Below, in pieces: positions 24,430-36,971 of a stretch of DNA of 64,000 nucleotides. A model generated the notes under the pieces. That model saw only the letters and a program-made list of their open reading frames with translations, was not told where the DNA came from and did no database searches. Source of the DNA: Tolypeutes matacus (Eukaryota; Chordata; Mammalia; Cingulata; Chlamyphoridae); assembly GCA_026826555.1 (NCBI GenBank), contig JAKSZT010032888.1, forward strand, positions 703,389 through 767,388, given 5' to 3'. Within the stretch, counting starts at the first letter, position 1. Every line of letters starts with the position of its first letter. Made by a program: the position numbers and the translations under genes.

Positions 24430-26760
24430 AAGATACCTAACAGGGGAGGACAATCAGTGTGTCAAGACCTCTTGTTGCATGTAACTATGAATCTTGTCAT
24501 CGAATGAGTCAAGACAGGAGGGTGTCATATGCCCCAGGGGGATGGAGAGGAAGAAACAGAAAAGATCAAATGGGGTATTTAGTGGGCAGGGGAAATGTTT
24601 TTCATTACTTTACATTAATGGACACAGGACATGGTAAATATCATAAAAAATTATTAAACTGTACCACCTAAATTGTAAACTATATTGTAAACCATTGACA
24701 ATGTTTAGTAGTTATGTTTCACTATTTGTATAACAGTTATAACAATGCTACCACCCACATGCAAAAAGGTTTTAATATGGGGTGAGGAAAGAAGGAGGAG
24801 GTTGGGTATATGAGAGTCTCCACTATTCTGTGTGACTTTGCTGTGACCTAAAACTTCTTTGAAAATTTAATGAAAATTTGGGAGACACTGGAGAGTGAGA
24901 GGGGGAAGAAGCCACGGTACAAACTGGACACATGATAATGCAATGATAAAAGGAAAAGAATATATATTTTAATTTTTTTTGTTTTTTCCCATTTTTTGAA
25001 TGTCCCAATCCTTTAATTATATTTTATTTCTAGTTTTTTTTTCTGAATTTCCATGTATTTTATCTCTTGCATTTAAGCTTATCATTATTATTTCATTTTC
25101 CTGTTAATTATATTTGGTTATTATATGGGCTTCATCTTCAAAGAAGATTTAGATCACAGAAGGGTTACAATGGGGGCTGCAGAGGATCATTGGTGGGGGG
25201 TGTCTGGGATGGGGGATTCGTGGGAAGAAATTCATCTGAATATACATGAAAGATATATAAAATTGTCCAAATGTCAAGGGGTGGGGCATGGTTACAGTGG
25301 GTGGACAATCACTCAATACATGAGGGAATACTGAATTCCCAGCCTGGAGAGCTCTGCCACATTCTCCAAGGGAGCAGCAACAGTCTCCTGAGTGCAGGGG
25401 CAGTGTCTGGCAAAGAAGGATGGTCCACTAATGGGTTCTTGTTATCAATGACTAGCCTTAATGGTCTTTGTTCTTGTAATTGAAACTTAGCCCACTGTTA
25501 TGGGGTGCCTAAGGGTTGCCACCTGAGAGCCTCCTTGTTGCTCAAATGTGGCCTCTCTCTAAGCCAAACTCACCATATGAATACATTACCTTTCCCCCAG
25601 CATGGGACATGACTCTGAGGGATGAACCTCCCTGGCAATGAGGGATTAACACCAAGTGCCAATTGGCAATATGACTGTAAAAAACAGCTTGAATAAAAGG
25701 GGGAAAGGTAAAGACAAATGAGTTCATGTGGCTAAGAGACTTCAAAGAGAGTCAGGAAGTCATCCCAGAGATAACGCTTATGCACACTTCAGTAGGACCT
25801 CACAGAACACCAAGTGGATATCACCCCACACAGTGGGGCTCCTGAGGGCTCTGGAAACACCTAGGTCCTATATAAGGGGGGTGGGAAAGCTCCAGAGATT
25901 GATGCCTTATCAGTGGACTGTACTTTGGAATCTGTACTCCTGAGAGTGACAGAGATGGACTCAAATAAGTCCTCCCTGCATATGATCCATCAGTCCCTTC
26001 TATTCAAACCTATATGTGATGCTGCAGATTCTGGGTGTACTTCCAGAGACTGGAGGCTTCGGCCTGCCTATGTGCCAGCTGTGCCTAGAATCTTGGTGGA
26101 GCTGCAACTCTTACTCTACAGCTCAATGGACTCAACTAAGTCACTTGGAGAGGAGATGATGATGGACAATGGCCATCCCAGGGAATGGAGAGAGTCTGCA
26201 GCTGCAGGGAGGATAATCCCATCTATCATACCCATAAGATAAAAGCCCCCTCTCACTTGGAGGTGGAGTGGGTATCACCATCTCAAACTCCTCAGGATTG
26301 GAGGAAGAGCTATGTACTAGAGTGGACTCACTGGTATTCTGTTGTAGTCATATTGTGATTCCAGTAATGGAAGAAATTACAACAGTGAGGTGGAACCAGT
26401 GGCCACTGGACCCTTTGGGGGCAGGGAAGGGATAAGCAGTTGTAATACAGGGGCTTTTTCAGGACTTGGGAATTATCCTGAGTGACATTACAATGACAGA
26501 TATAGGCCATTTTACATCAGCATATAACATGCAGAACTCTGTGGGCGAGAGTGTGATCTACAATGTGAACTATGGTCCATGCTTAATGGCAAAGCCCCAG
26601 GATGTGTATATCCATTGCAGATGATGTGCCACACTAATGAAAGATGTTTTTGTGGGATGTTATGGGAGGTGTAGGAGATGGGGAACATTGGAATCCTTGT
26701 AATTTTTGTGTAACATTTATGTAATCTAAGCATCTTTTAAAATACATATTAAAAAAAAAA
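24430..26760 (+). mobile_element. 5'-truncated L1 consisting of long-type 3' UTR
   Basis: Co-linear with 47545-49900 of the 9-kb L1: 'gcatgtaactatgaatcttgtc', 'tggacacaggacatgg', 'ttctttgaaaatttaatgaaaatttgggag', 'tttttgaatgtcccaatcc', 'gatcacagaagggttacaatggg', 'cagcatgggacatgac', and the 'gtaatctaagcatctttt' end with an A-tract at 26751. It is not protein-coding; the short frames inside it are by-products. Confidence 0.9.
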
Positions 26761-26804
26761 CTAGATAACCTAAAAAAACAACTATGAGATACCATATTAA
26801 AAAA

Positions 26805-28490
26805 AAAAAAAAAAAGATACTTCGATTACATAAATGTTACAGAGAAATATATAGAGGATTCCCATATACCCTGATCCCCACACCTCTCACATTTTTCCAC
26901 ATTAGCAACATCTTTCATCAGTGTGGTACATTCATTGCAATTGATAAACACATTATGGAGCATTGCCAGTAAGCATGGATTATAATTTACATTGTAGTTT
27001 ACTCTCTCCCCCATTCAATTCTGTAGGTTTTGGCCAGATATATAATGGCCTGTATCTGTCATTGTAATGACATTCAGGATGATTCCCAAGTCTTGATAAT
27101 GCCCCCCTATTACACCTGTTTTTCCCTCTCCCTAACTCAGAACATCCATGGGTCACTGCCTCCACAACTATGGTAATTCTTCCACTGCTAGAATTATAAT
27201 CAAATACTAGTAAGTTTATTTTTAGTCCATAGTTCATTTCCCAATCCTGAGGACTCTGGGATGGTGATGCCTACTCCACCATTGACTGAGGAGGGCTTCA
27301 ATCTCATTCATCTGATTGATGGGGCTCTCTTGCTTGCAGCTGTAGGCACTCTGGGTTCCTTGGTATGTTGTTTGTCCATCATCTCCTCCCCGTTACTTGT
27401 CCTGGGTAAGTCCATTGAACTGGGGAGTAGGTGTTGCAACTCTGTTGAGATTCAGGGCTCAGCTGGCACATGGACAGCCCAAAGATTTAAGTCTCTTCCA
27501 TGTACAGCTACCAACTCTAATCCTAATTATAGGTTCAAATAGAAGCACAGAAGAGTCATGCATAGGGAAACCACTGCTGAGTCTAACTCAGTCACACTGG
27601 GGATCATAAATACCAGATTAGGGCCCACTGGCAAGGGCCCAAATTCCTGAGCTATCTGCCCTGACTATAGTGTCTGGATGTCTCCATATCCCTGAGGAGC
27701 TTTGCTATTTGGGGTCATATCTACTTTGGCTGTCAGTGAGATCCTGTTGAGATGCGCATAAGCACTACCTCTGGGATGGCCTCCTGTCTCACTTTAAAGT
27801 CTCGTAGCCATATAAACTCATCTGCCTTTAGCTTTTCCCCTCTCAGTCAAGGTGTTTTGTTTGTTTGTTTGTTTGTTTGTTTGTTTGTTTGTTTGTTTGT
27901 TTTTTTCCCAGATGTATTGCTTGTTGGTACTTAGTAGCAATCCCTCCATGCCAGGGAGGCTCATCTCCAGGAGTCATATCCCACACTGGGAAAAAGTTAT
28001 TGCTTTTATATGCTGAGTTTGGCTTAGAGAGAGGCCACATTTGAGCAACAAAGAGCTTCCCTGTAGGTAACTCTTAGGCACCCTATGTCACTAGGTTAAG
28101 TTTCAATTTCAAGAGCAAAGGCTCATCAGTAATCATCAATATCAGGGGTCCTTCAATGGACCATTCTCCTTCACAGGTCATTTTCCCTGTATGGAGCATT
28201 TTTGTTGTTCCATTAGAGAATGTGGCATAGCTCCCCCAGATGGGAATTTGATATTCTTTTGGTTATTGTGTGAAGCTCCACCCTCTATGACAATGCCCCA
28301 TGAACATTTGAACACATTTATATGCCTTATATGTATACCCAGGTGAACTTCCTCCCATGTATCCTTCCTCACTGACACACAACACCAATGATCCTCCCCT
28401 GCCATAGTTGTAAGCCTTCTGTGATCTAAAACTTCTTCAAAAATGAAGCCAATAAAATAGCCACATACAATCAATAAGGAAATTAAATAA
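26805..28490 (-). mobile_element. 5'-truncated L1 long-type 3' UTR, inverted
   Basis: The reverse complement of 25100-26740-type sequence: 'gcctgtatctgtcattgtaatgacattcaggatgattcccaagtc', 'ccatgccagggaggctcatctccaggagtcatatccc', ending in 'gtgatctaaaacttcttcaaaaatgaagccaataaaatagcc'. Its 3' end faces the 3' end of the preceding element across about 50 bp. A (TTTG)n microsatellite lies inside it. Confidence 0.9.
27853..27902 (+). repeat. (TTTG)n microsatellite
   Basis: About twelve uninterrupted copies of a TTTG/GTTT tetranucleotide. Confidence 0.97.
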
Positions 28491-29980
28491 TAATGATAGT
28501 TATATACATAAGAAGTAAAATACAGAGAAAATTAATAAAAAGTAAAAATAGAATAATATTTTTAAGATATTTTTCCAGCTGACTTCTAATTAAATATGTC
28601 AGGGATAGGAATTCTGGGGCAGGGAGCATAGAGACAGGAAAGTACATTGGGGGTAATAATCATTTTATGGAACCCCCAAATATACCAAGTACATTGATGG
28701 ACAATTGCACATACTTTACTCAGTTAATTTCACAACAATGCTAAAAAAGGAAATGCAGCTGTATGGTGTGTACAAGCAGATATGAGAGTACATAAAAATA
28801 CATTTAGGGGTCCACTGATTGTGGGTTAAATGTTCTATGTATCTCATGTCATTTGATCCCCAAAATAACCCTAGGACTTCACAGGCAGCTAGTGAAACTA
28901 AGGATCAACAAATTACATTGTTATTATTATGACTACTATTGCCATATTCTAGCTAGAAAAAAGGGAGCGCTAACAGGCAAACATGTCTGTCTCATCTTAA
29001 GTCTAGACAATTTGTATTATGTTATGCTATCTGCTTTTACGAGATATTAGAGAAAATTTAACACCTATTTTATTTAAGTAAAAATGCTAAATTTTGCCCA
29101 AATTGAAATTACATAATAATGGAGAAACAAATACAACAATACATGTACATGCATGTATGTATATATATGTATGTTTGTTTAGGTGTAATATGTATTATCT
29201 TATATATATATGTAATTTACATGAAGGAAAATAAAGCAGTGTAAGGGAAAAAATAAAAGAAGCAGAGGTATTACCACTTTCAACATTTCCTGGCAAAACC
29301 AGTCCAAGGAAGTGACATTTGAGCAGCATCTTAATGAAATGAGGAGGTGGACTGTGCTGGTTTATAGAGGAAGAGGATTGTAGGTAGAATGAAAAGCAGA
29401 GGCAATGGCTTAAAATGGAAACATACTTAATGTAGTCATGAAGGCCAGTGTGGCAGGAGTGTAGAGAGTACAATGGCAATGAGTGATAGGAAAGGAGATA
29501 ACGGAGTAGGCAGGCACTGGCTTGTGTAAGGGCTTAGAGTCCCAGGTAGTGATGTAGGCTATTTTTCTGAGTGTAATTAATACCCATTGGAAAGTTGAAA
29601 GCCAAAGTGTAAAATAATATGATTAAATTATGAAATGCTCAATCTGGCAGCTCTGTGAAAAATAGACTGATAATAGGATTAAGAATTAAATCAGAAAACC
29701 TATTAGAGGCAACTACAGATAAAAAGTGCTAGTGGTTTGCACTAGGGTGGTAAGGAGTTGGTGTGGTGAGAAGTGGCTGAGGATGGATATATTTTGGATA
29801 GAGAGCTGAAATGCTCTTCTGGAGGGGTGAGGAGAGGAGTGAGAGAGGAAAAGAGGCATCAAGGATGAACCCCAGGTTTATGCCTAAGCAAATAAAAGAG
29901 AGATGGAAACAAGATTGTCTTGAAAAGTGGAAAAGTGACAACAATGGGGTCCCCATGATGATGTTGCTTTCATCATTTAG

Positions 29981-30152
29981 CTCTACAGCTTTTTCCATGG
30001 ATAATGAAATTCCCATGTGGACCTCACCAAACACTCTTTAGAAACTGGGAAAAACTGAAATTGTTTGTTTCTCATATGATTGAAGAACACAAGAGAGACT
30101 GGAATCCTGCTGAAATGAGAGACTTTATTTCATCCTCAATGAAATAGCAAAG
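29981..30152 (+). pseudogene. CYP2J: CYP2J pseudogene exon 5 (frameshifted twice)
   Basis: Acceptor catcatttag and donor gtaagg flank 172 nt. The canonical size is 177, and the missing 5 nt resolve into two events: a 1-nt loss near codons 3-5 (before WIMKF) and a 4-nt loss near the end (between RDFI and LNEIAK). The first shift brings TAA at 30002-30004. Between the lesions the ancestral frame reads WIMKFPCGPHQTLFRNWEKL, KLFVSHMIEEHKRDWNPAEM, RDFI. This is the helix F-G part of the protein. Confidence 0.92.
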
Positions 30153-30189
30153 GTAAGGAAACCAAAGTCATTTTCTCTGTTTTGCTCTG

Positions 30190-30690
30190 AAATGGCAAAT
30201 GGAGATATTGCTGCTGTAATAAAATACCATAAACATAGTGTCTTAAAACACAAATTTATTTTCATACTGTTCTGGAGGTCAGAAGTGTGAAATCTGATTC
30301 ACTGGACTAAAGCCAAGGTGCCAGCAGGGCTGGTGTCTTCTACAGGCTGTAGTTATAGCTGTAGGAGAGATTTGCTTCCTTGCCTTTTCCAGCTCCTAGA
30401 GGTTACCTGGAGTACTTGGCTTGTGACCCCTTCTTCCATCTTCAAAGCCAATACAATAGTATCTCTCTGACCTTTGCTTTTGCCCTTACAGCTTTTCTCT
30501 GTCTTTGACCATTTATTCTCCCTTTTATAAGGTTTCTTTGATTACATAATTCCCACATTGATAATCTAGGATAATTTAGTGGTCTCATGATCCTTAATTT
30601 TTTCACATCTGAAAAGTCCTTTTTCCCAGTTGAGGTAACATTCACATGTTCCTAGATTAGGACATGGATATCTTATCCATATTCAACCTG
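30190..30690 (-). repeat. MaLR-type LTR fragment, antisense
   Basis: Antisense MaLR pattern: 'gctgctgtaataaaataccataaacatagtgtcttaaaacacaaatttatt', 'gttctggaggtcagaag', 'ccaaggtgccagcagggc', 'ttccagctcctagagg'. Confidence 0.55.
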
Positions 30691-31494
30691 GGGATAAAAA
30701 TAGAGACATCTTTCAGGTAGTTTAGGAGTATGAGTAGCAATAACTCAGGATTAGTGATGCAAGTAAGTAAAGATAAGGTTTAAGTATTATTTAGCATGAG
30801 GCCTTGGGAATGCATAAGTATTGCCTTCTCATTCCCTGCCCTCTTCCCAAATCTGAAGGAGTTATTCACAAAAGGAAAAGTATAATTGAGAATAATAAAA
30901 GCAGTGTTTTATTATCAGTTGGGACTCTGCCCATTTAATTTCTTTCCTCCAGCCCTAAGTGCAGAACACAAGTAAAACTGAGTTGGATGCTAGAGTTTAG
31001 CCTCAAGGTCTTAATGGGGATTCCTACCATCCCTCCTACCATATTTTTACTTTCCAACATTATAGACAGAAAATGGATAAAATTAAAGGAATGCTTGGCC
31101 TTTAACACAGTGATCCCTCCAGTTAATCTACATCCATCCAATAGGTGTTGTGACTTTGACTCTTCAGATTAGTGGTTCCTGTTTCTGGAATGGGAAGAAT
31201 GGTGGATTTATTTCCACTTCCTCTCTTATTTTATCTTATTGGCATAATGTTAATGGAAAATTCTTTTTCTTTAAAGGGGGAAGACTTTTCTTCCTACAAG
31301 GTGCTCAGATATGGTACCACACAATAAGAGAAATGTGGACAAATTGAAAATTAAAGAGGAAGGTGATAAAGATGATGAGGTGACATGAGGAATGTTTGAT
31401 TAAATCAAAGAGGTTTAATCTAGAAAAAATTCATGGGAAAATATAAGAATTGCTACATAAAATATTTTGTTTATTCTTTCCGATATCATTACAA

Positions 31495-31715
31495 ACATGT
31501 TGAGTATTTGCTATGTTCCTTTTGCATCTCAGGCAATTCATGATGTGGTCTTAAGAGACACATATTGTTATTTTCATTTTACAGTGGAAAAAACAGGCAC
31601 AGAATGTTTAAGTAGCTTACTCTGAATCATAATGCTGTAAATTATGTGGCTGATATTGAAACTCAAATCTGTCTTATTCATATCCTATTCCCTTTCTACT
31701 GTACTAATACCTTCT
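31495..31715 (-). repeat. MIR SINE, antisense
   Basis: Antisense MIR: 'ttgttattttcattttacagtggaaaaaacaggcacagaatgtttaagtagcttactctgaatcataatgctg' then 'tgatattgaaactcaaatctgtc'. Confidence 0.75.
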
Positions 31716-31971
31716 CCCAAATTATAGTCTAAAGAAAACGTCCACTTGATTTTTATACCTCCAAGTGCCAGAAGTCTTAGGTAACACCAACCCTTGGGAC
31801 AGGACAAGGTTAATGATACTGGCATAATAGCCGCAGTCTCCTGAGTATGCAAAAAGGAGAGTCATTTATCCAGGGGACATTTCCTTCTAGGTTCCCTCCA
31901 TAGGATGAAGCCCTGTCTTTTGTGGTCAAGCACAAACACTATAAACAAACAATAAACATTGTTATCTCTAG

Positions 31972-32113
31972 AATTCAGGCAATGCTGCATCAAGTTTTCA
32001 TGAAGAAAACCTCATCTGCAGCATGCTGGACCTCTTCTTTGCCAGAACAGAGACAACTTCTACAATGCTATGCTGAGTTCTACTTTACCTGGCCATCAAC
32101 CCAGAAATCCAAG
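31972..32113 (+). pseudogene. CYP2J: CYP2J pseudogene exon 6 (nonsense, dead donor)
   Basis: Exactly 142 nt after acceptor gttatctctag. The frame reads NSGNAASSFHEENLICSMLD, LFFARTETTSTML, C, then TGA at 32074-32076 where family members have Trp, then VLLYLAINPEIQ. The I-helix oxygen-activation motif (A/G-G-x-D/E-T-T) has Gly replaced by Arg (FFARTETT), which would be expected to impair catalysis. The exon ends ...caag followed by atgagc, so the donor GT is now AT. Confidence 0.93.
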
Positions 32114-32369
32114 ATGAGCCTGTTGGTGTTGTGCCTGGAACAGGACAGACCGCCTCCCAGAATCTACTGCCCAGAATTTGGGGCAAGAAGATAGCAGGTT
32201 AGAATGGAAAGATCACTTGAACACTCATGAGGTGTATGGACTTGAGAGCTGGAACATTCTTTAGTTTTTCTGTTGGGATAGTGATGAGTCTTGGTAATAC
32301 AAATATAATAGAGAGTACCTGCCCTCAAGAAGCTCATAATCTAGTGAAGAAATAATGGATTCAATTAGC

Positions 32370-32970
32370 ACTGTGACAATCTCCATGAAAGAGCTGCTTT
32401 TGCATGTGAAAATCTGGTCATGCCTTCTCCTCCTTTTAAGTGTTGACTTCCCATTGCCTTCTTATAAGTACCATGTGCTACTGGATTGCACCACTGGAGC
32501 TCCACCATTGCCTTCTTAATAATGTGCAAACTCCTTAGTCTGGTATACAACATCCTCTGATGCACCTCTTTTTACCTATCTAGACTCAAGTCACACACTG
32601 TGCATTTTGGCCTCTCTAATTACATGTCATTTCCCATTCTCTTATTGCCTCTAAGCTACCATGTATGACGCTCCCTCTCTAAAGAATGTACTTCCACAGT
32701 TTCCCTACATTATAAGCCAGTAGTCTTCTTGAAGAATCTTCTAAAACACTACCTACCCCATTCTGTTTCCCATTCTTCTAGGAAATTACTAGCATTTCTT
32801 CTGTAGAGATGATTCAATATACCTCCATCGCTCTACTGATCACACAGTATTTACATATGTTCCCTTTACAGTGTGCTCTATTCATTTTTCTTTCTCCAGT
32901 TCTCAGAACAGTTTGAGCACATGAGGGCTGGGAACTGTTACGGCACAGGTTTTCAAAAACTGTCAGTAGC
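32370..32970 (+). repeat. L2 LINE 3' region
   Basis: Sense L2 pattern: 'aatctggtcatgccttctcctcc', 'gttgacttcccattgcctt', 'aatgtgcaaactccttagtctgg', 'attttggcctctctaatt', 'ctgggaactgtta'. Confidence 0.6.
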
Positions 32971-33639
32971 AATTTATTAATGGTACATAAAATCAATTTG
33001 GTGGATCAAGACCAAAATTTCTTCTAAAATAAAAATAGAATAGAAAATATCATGCTTTCAATGAACGAAAGATAAATATGCTTGTGAAACTTTATTTCTT
33101 TCATATTTCATGAATGTATATGTAATATGTGTGCATTTGTGTATATGTTTCTTGAGATATGATGTGAAATGAATTTCTAATTTGGATTGCATTTTAGAAA
33201 ACATTCAAAGCTAATTAGTTAGGACATTGATTTTGTTTCTATAAGAGGCTCCAAAACAGCAATTGCTGAAATGATCATTTATTTCTATCTCAAGAGAAAA
33301 GTCTGAGTCTGCAGAATCCTTAGAGTTCCAAGCTCCTTCCAAAGTGTTGCTCTGTCATATCTAGAATGATGCCTTTGTTGGCACTAAGATGGCTTACCAC
33401 TAGGGCTGCCATTCCACCACTAAGTAGGGGACAAGGAGAAGTGAGCACATTCCTTTCTTTTAAGGGCTTGCTCCAGGTGTTATACATCATGTCTGTGCAC
33501 ATTCAATTAGCTGGCAGGTCACATTTAGTGGGAAGGGAGTCTAGGAAATATAATCTATAGCTGAACAATCATGTATCCAGTTAAAATTTCTAATGCTATA
33601 GAAAAGAAGGAAACCATATTGGGGGACAACTAGCAGTTC

Positions 33640-33800
33640 CTAACACATATTGGGTGCTCACATAAATCAGTCATTGCATTTGTCAAAATATCCTTATAAT
33701 TAAAGTAGATTTGTCCCCACTGCTCAGATTAGGAAATGAGGTTCATAAAATTTAAGTAATTTGGAGCACTAGTATTGTGGAGCAAAAGTTTTCATCCAGC
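33640..33800 (-). repeat. MIR-like SINE, antisense
   Basis: Degenerate antisense MIR: 'tgtccccactgctcagattaggaaatgaggttcataaaatttaagtaatttgg'. Confidence 0.5.
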
Positions 33801-34109
33801 ATTTTCTTATATTATGGCTCACCTCTAATCATTTATACCTCCTTGAGAAACTACAGTCTATAGAACTTACTACAATCTTAGACATTTTGATTGTGGTTAT
33901 TCCACTCCTTAGTCAACCCAGGATCAAGTAAAATTATGGACTAGGAAGTTTTATAAATAAGCCCTTGGAAAGTTTAAGGACCATTTTATTTCTTTTCAAT
34001 CTGGTCACCTATTGGAATACAGCAGAATGAGAACTTGGAGACCACCCTTGCATCTTTGGAAGGAATCATAGACATTAAAAAACAAATAGAACATTATCTT
34101 CTTTTCCAG

Positions 34110-34300
34110 AGAAAGTTCAAGCTGAGCTTGGCAGAGTGATTATTGGTGCTTCACAACAGCCAAGAATGGCCGACCAAGAGCGCTTGCCCTACACCAATGC
34201 TGTCATCCATGAGGTGCAGAGAATGGCCAACATCATCCCCCTGAACGTGCCCAGGGAAGTGTCAGCCGATACCACCATGGCTGGATACTACCTGCCCAAG
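34110..34300 (+). pseudogene. CYP2J: CYP2J pseudogene exon 7 (open)
   Basis: Acceptor cttttccag and donor gtaatc flank 191 nt, one codon more than the usual 188 for CYP2. The frame is open: [63 protein letters not shown]. The K-helix ExxR motif (EVQR) is kept. The extra residue falls in the variable GRVIIGAS loop, so it is probably natural variation rather than damage. Confidence 0.95.
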
Positions 34301-34999
34301 GTAATCAGGGACTCCCCAGACTTCAAGCCAATCTTTTTAGATGGTTGAACCCATATTTTTAGATGTTTGGAATCTTAACTTGTAAAGTGTCTTGTATTCT
34401 TATCTTAAGGAATCTCATTAATGTGGGAAGAGTATATTATACCAGATGCAAAAGAATTTTTTTCCTCAATTTATGAACTTTAAAACATTAGTTCAACTAG
34501 ATGTTAATAGGTTCCAGGATTTTAGGGCAAGAATCCCTGAGGGATTCCTCAGCATTTTACTATGCTACTGTGTGTTGTGAATCTTTTGGGGTATATAACA
34601 TGCAGTAATACTACTTTCTAATAAGAGAGCATCTTGCAGAGTTGTATTTTGAAAATACTGCTTCATACAGTGCTGGGGTCATGTAATAGTAAATGTTAAG
34701 GGATATATGAGACCACATGGGACAAATCACATAGATGCTGGATTTTCTAACATAATACCCCCACAGGTATTTTTCCAACATTTTCTTACAGTCCTAGAGA
34801 TGGGGAACTTGACTATTACACCAAGGAATTCATGCCAGGTATTAGTTATTACTTAGTTAGCTAGATAGTTACATTCCAAGTGATGGGGTACTTAACTGTC
34901 AGGTCAGGGAAACCAACATAGGTGTTAGCTGTTAGTTAAATAGGTTGTTAATTAGTTAGTATACCCTGTGTTCTAACCTAGGTTAGAAAGGGAGTAAAA

Positions 35000-35235
35000 G
35001 GAGCCAACACTTATTACACATCAGTTTTCTGCCATGGACTCTCTAGGTTCTTTCAAAATATCTTAGTCCTCTAATAACTCTTTGTTATACCCATCTTATG
35101 GATTGGGAAATTGAGGTTCAGAGAAATTAAGTAGCTTTCCCAAGGCCTTCAACTATGAAGTAATAGATTTGGGATCCAGAACCAGATCTTTCCTGATTCC
35201 AAGGCGTATATAGATTTTGTATTATACCATGTTCC
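35000..35235 (-). repeat. MIR SINE, antisense
   Basis: 'tacccatcttatggattgggaaattgaggttcagagaaattaagtagctttcccaaggcc' followed by 'gatttgggatccagaaccagatc' is a typical antisense MIR. Confidence 0.8.
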
Positions 35236-36139
35236 CTTCACAGGAGTTGCTTTCCTATGACTTTAAAAGAGTCTCCCTGTATTTTTTTCCAATTGGTCCA
35301 CATTAAATTCTCCCTATCCTCAAAAAAAAATTCTGATTCTACTCCCTCTCCACTGGATAAGACCTCTTCAGACAGCTCTCCTGTGCACACATAGTGTCCT
35401 GTGTCCAGATGACACATTTTCAGTACCTCCCCTTGCTTTCTTATGTTCCAGTTTATCAAAGTCTTTCTGAGTATGTTTTACCAAGGGGTGAGCTCAAGTG
35501 GCAGAACCAGAGGAGCTTCCATTTACACCTTGGCCACCCTTTTGTCATTGCTTGGTCTCTGTCCTTGCGGAGCTATGAAGAACAGCTCTTACTTTCACCA
35601 ATTACCTCACTGATTGGCCATCTTGTGGGTGAAAGCATGGTATTTGCAATTTTCTGGTGGTTTCCATGACTCCAGAGAAGCAGTCCAGCTCAGCAGACTG
35701 CTTCTACCACTGATTTTAGCATCAACTTTAAATGTGAATGTTTCTCATCCTGGGAGCTAAGAAATCTAATTGACTGTTTGATAGAGAGGTGAGGAACCAG
35801 GACTTTGGCAAACCTGATTAAAGCTCTGCTTCTTCCCCTTATGCCTTTTAACCTCTCAGAGTTTCAATTTTTTCATCTGGAATATGAATGAGGAGGTAGA
35901 ATGAGATTATGTATTAGAACACTTAACCTTTTGCTTAATGTTGAGAGAGCTAAAATATAGTAGGTATAGTTCTTTATTAAATTGAAAAATATTCATTAAG
36001 CATTAATGTTCTCACATCTGAAGAAAAATCCTGAGCAAAACAAATTAGGGAATCCATTGCACAAGAACATACTTATTAGCCATGATAAATGCCCAAAGGA
36101 GAAAGCTCGCAAGATGCAGATTATCTGGAGCAAGAGTGG

Positions 36140-36620
36140 TCTGAGAAAGCTTCTCAAAGGAAGTGATGTGTGACCTGATGATTAAAAGGAGATCAAGACT
36201 TAGCTTGGTGAGAAAATGGGGAGGAAGAACATTCCATAAAGGGCCCAAAGTATTTTAAAAGGCCTTGAAATGAGTAGGCAAAATGGCATGTTTGAGAAAC
36301 TGAAAGAAGACCACTGTAGGAGGAATGCATGGAGGAGAAGGAAATGGGCCAGGCAGGGCTCAGATGGTGAGTCTTTACCCTACAGTGACTGGAAGCTCTG
36401 AAAGAGTTTCAGTTCCTGATGTTTTAGGGTGTGTGGATATGGGATGATGAAGTCATTTTCAAAGCTCACTCTGCTTTCAGGGTGCCTAGATTATTGAAAG
36501 GGGCAAGAGAAGATGCAGTGCAGAATTAGGAGTGTGCTATAGGAGTAGAGACAACCAAGATGGCTTGTCTAGGATGGCAGAACTGGAATGGAATGAAGTG
36601 ACAGAATTGAGAGAAATTTC
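36140..36620. repeat. Ancient mammalian interspersed repeat (L2-like)
   Basis: 'gatgtgtgacctgatgattaaaaggag', 'ggaagaacattccataaa', 'atggcatgtttgagaaactgaaagaagaccactgtagg' match a common old repeat; the family name is from recall. Confidence 0.4.
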
Positions 36621-36971
36621 GGGAGAACCGTGAACCATTCTTGCTGATGGATTTGATAAAAGCAGAATGAGTAAAAGAAAGACATTAAGGCTGTCCCCTG
36701 GGAGTCTTGCTTGTGTAATAGGATGGATAATGACAATTTTCACTGCACTGCATGATTCTATTTTTAACCTATTATTTGTATGGGTGGGGTCACTGTACTA
36801 TTGGAGACAATGACAGAAGGAGAATGGGAGAAACAGGGTAAATGTGACAAAATTTACACTTGTGAGCTGCCACACTGAGCAGCCGCTTGATATTGGTAAA
36901 ATGCTGACTGGACAGTTGTTCCATTGCCTTGCTGCTGCATATTCATCCCTCCCCAAGTCCTAGGCTGACCT

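Larger units (their letters stand above)
20691..29980 (+). other. Intron 4 of the CYP2J pseudogene
   Basis: A 9.3-kb intron (GT donor, acceptor catcatttag). Contents in order are antisense L1 pieces, a solo LTR, an antisense L1 endonuclease fragment, and two long-type L1 3' UTRs in opposite orientation. 28500-29980 is unique AT-rich sequence with possible old L2-type fragments at 29260-29560. 23700-24430 has no clear repeat. Confidence 0.8.
30153..31971 (+). other. Intron 5 of the CYP2J pseudogene
   Basis: 1.8 kb with a MaLR-type LTR, a MIR and otherwise unique sequence without a recognised feature. Confidence 0.7.

Noticed and set aside
27853..27902. CRISPR-like or other regular repeat array
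   Set aside because: It is a simple TTTG microsatellite; there are no spaced repeats anywhere in the window.
34136..34348. A 70-codon frame beginning with ATG in the exon 7 region
   Set aside because: The real unit is exon 7 (34110-34300); the last codons are intron.
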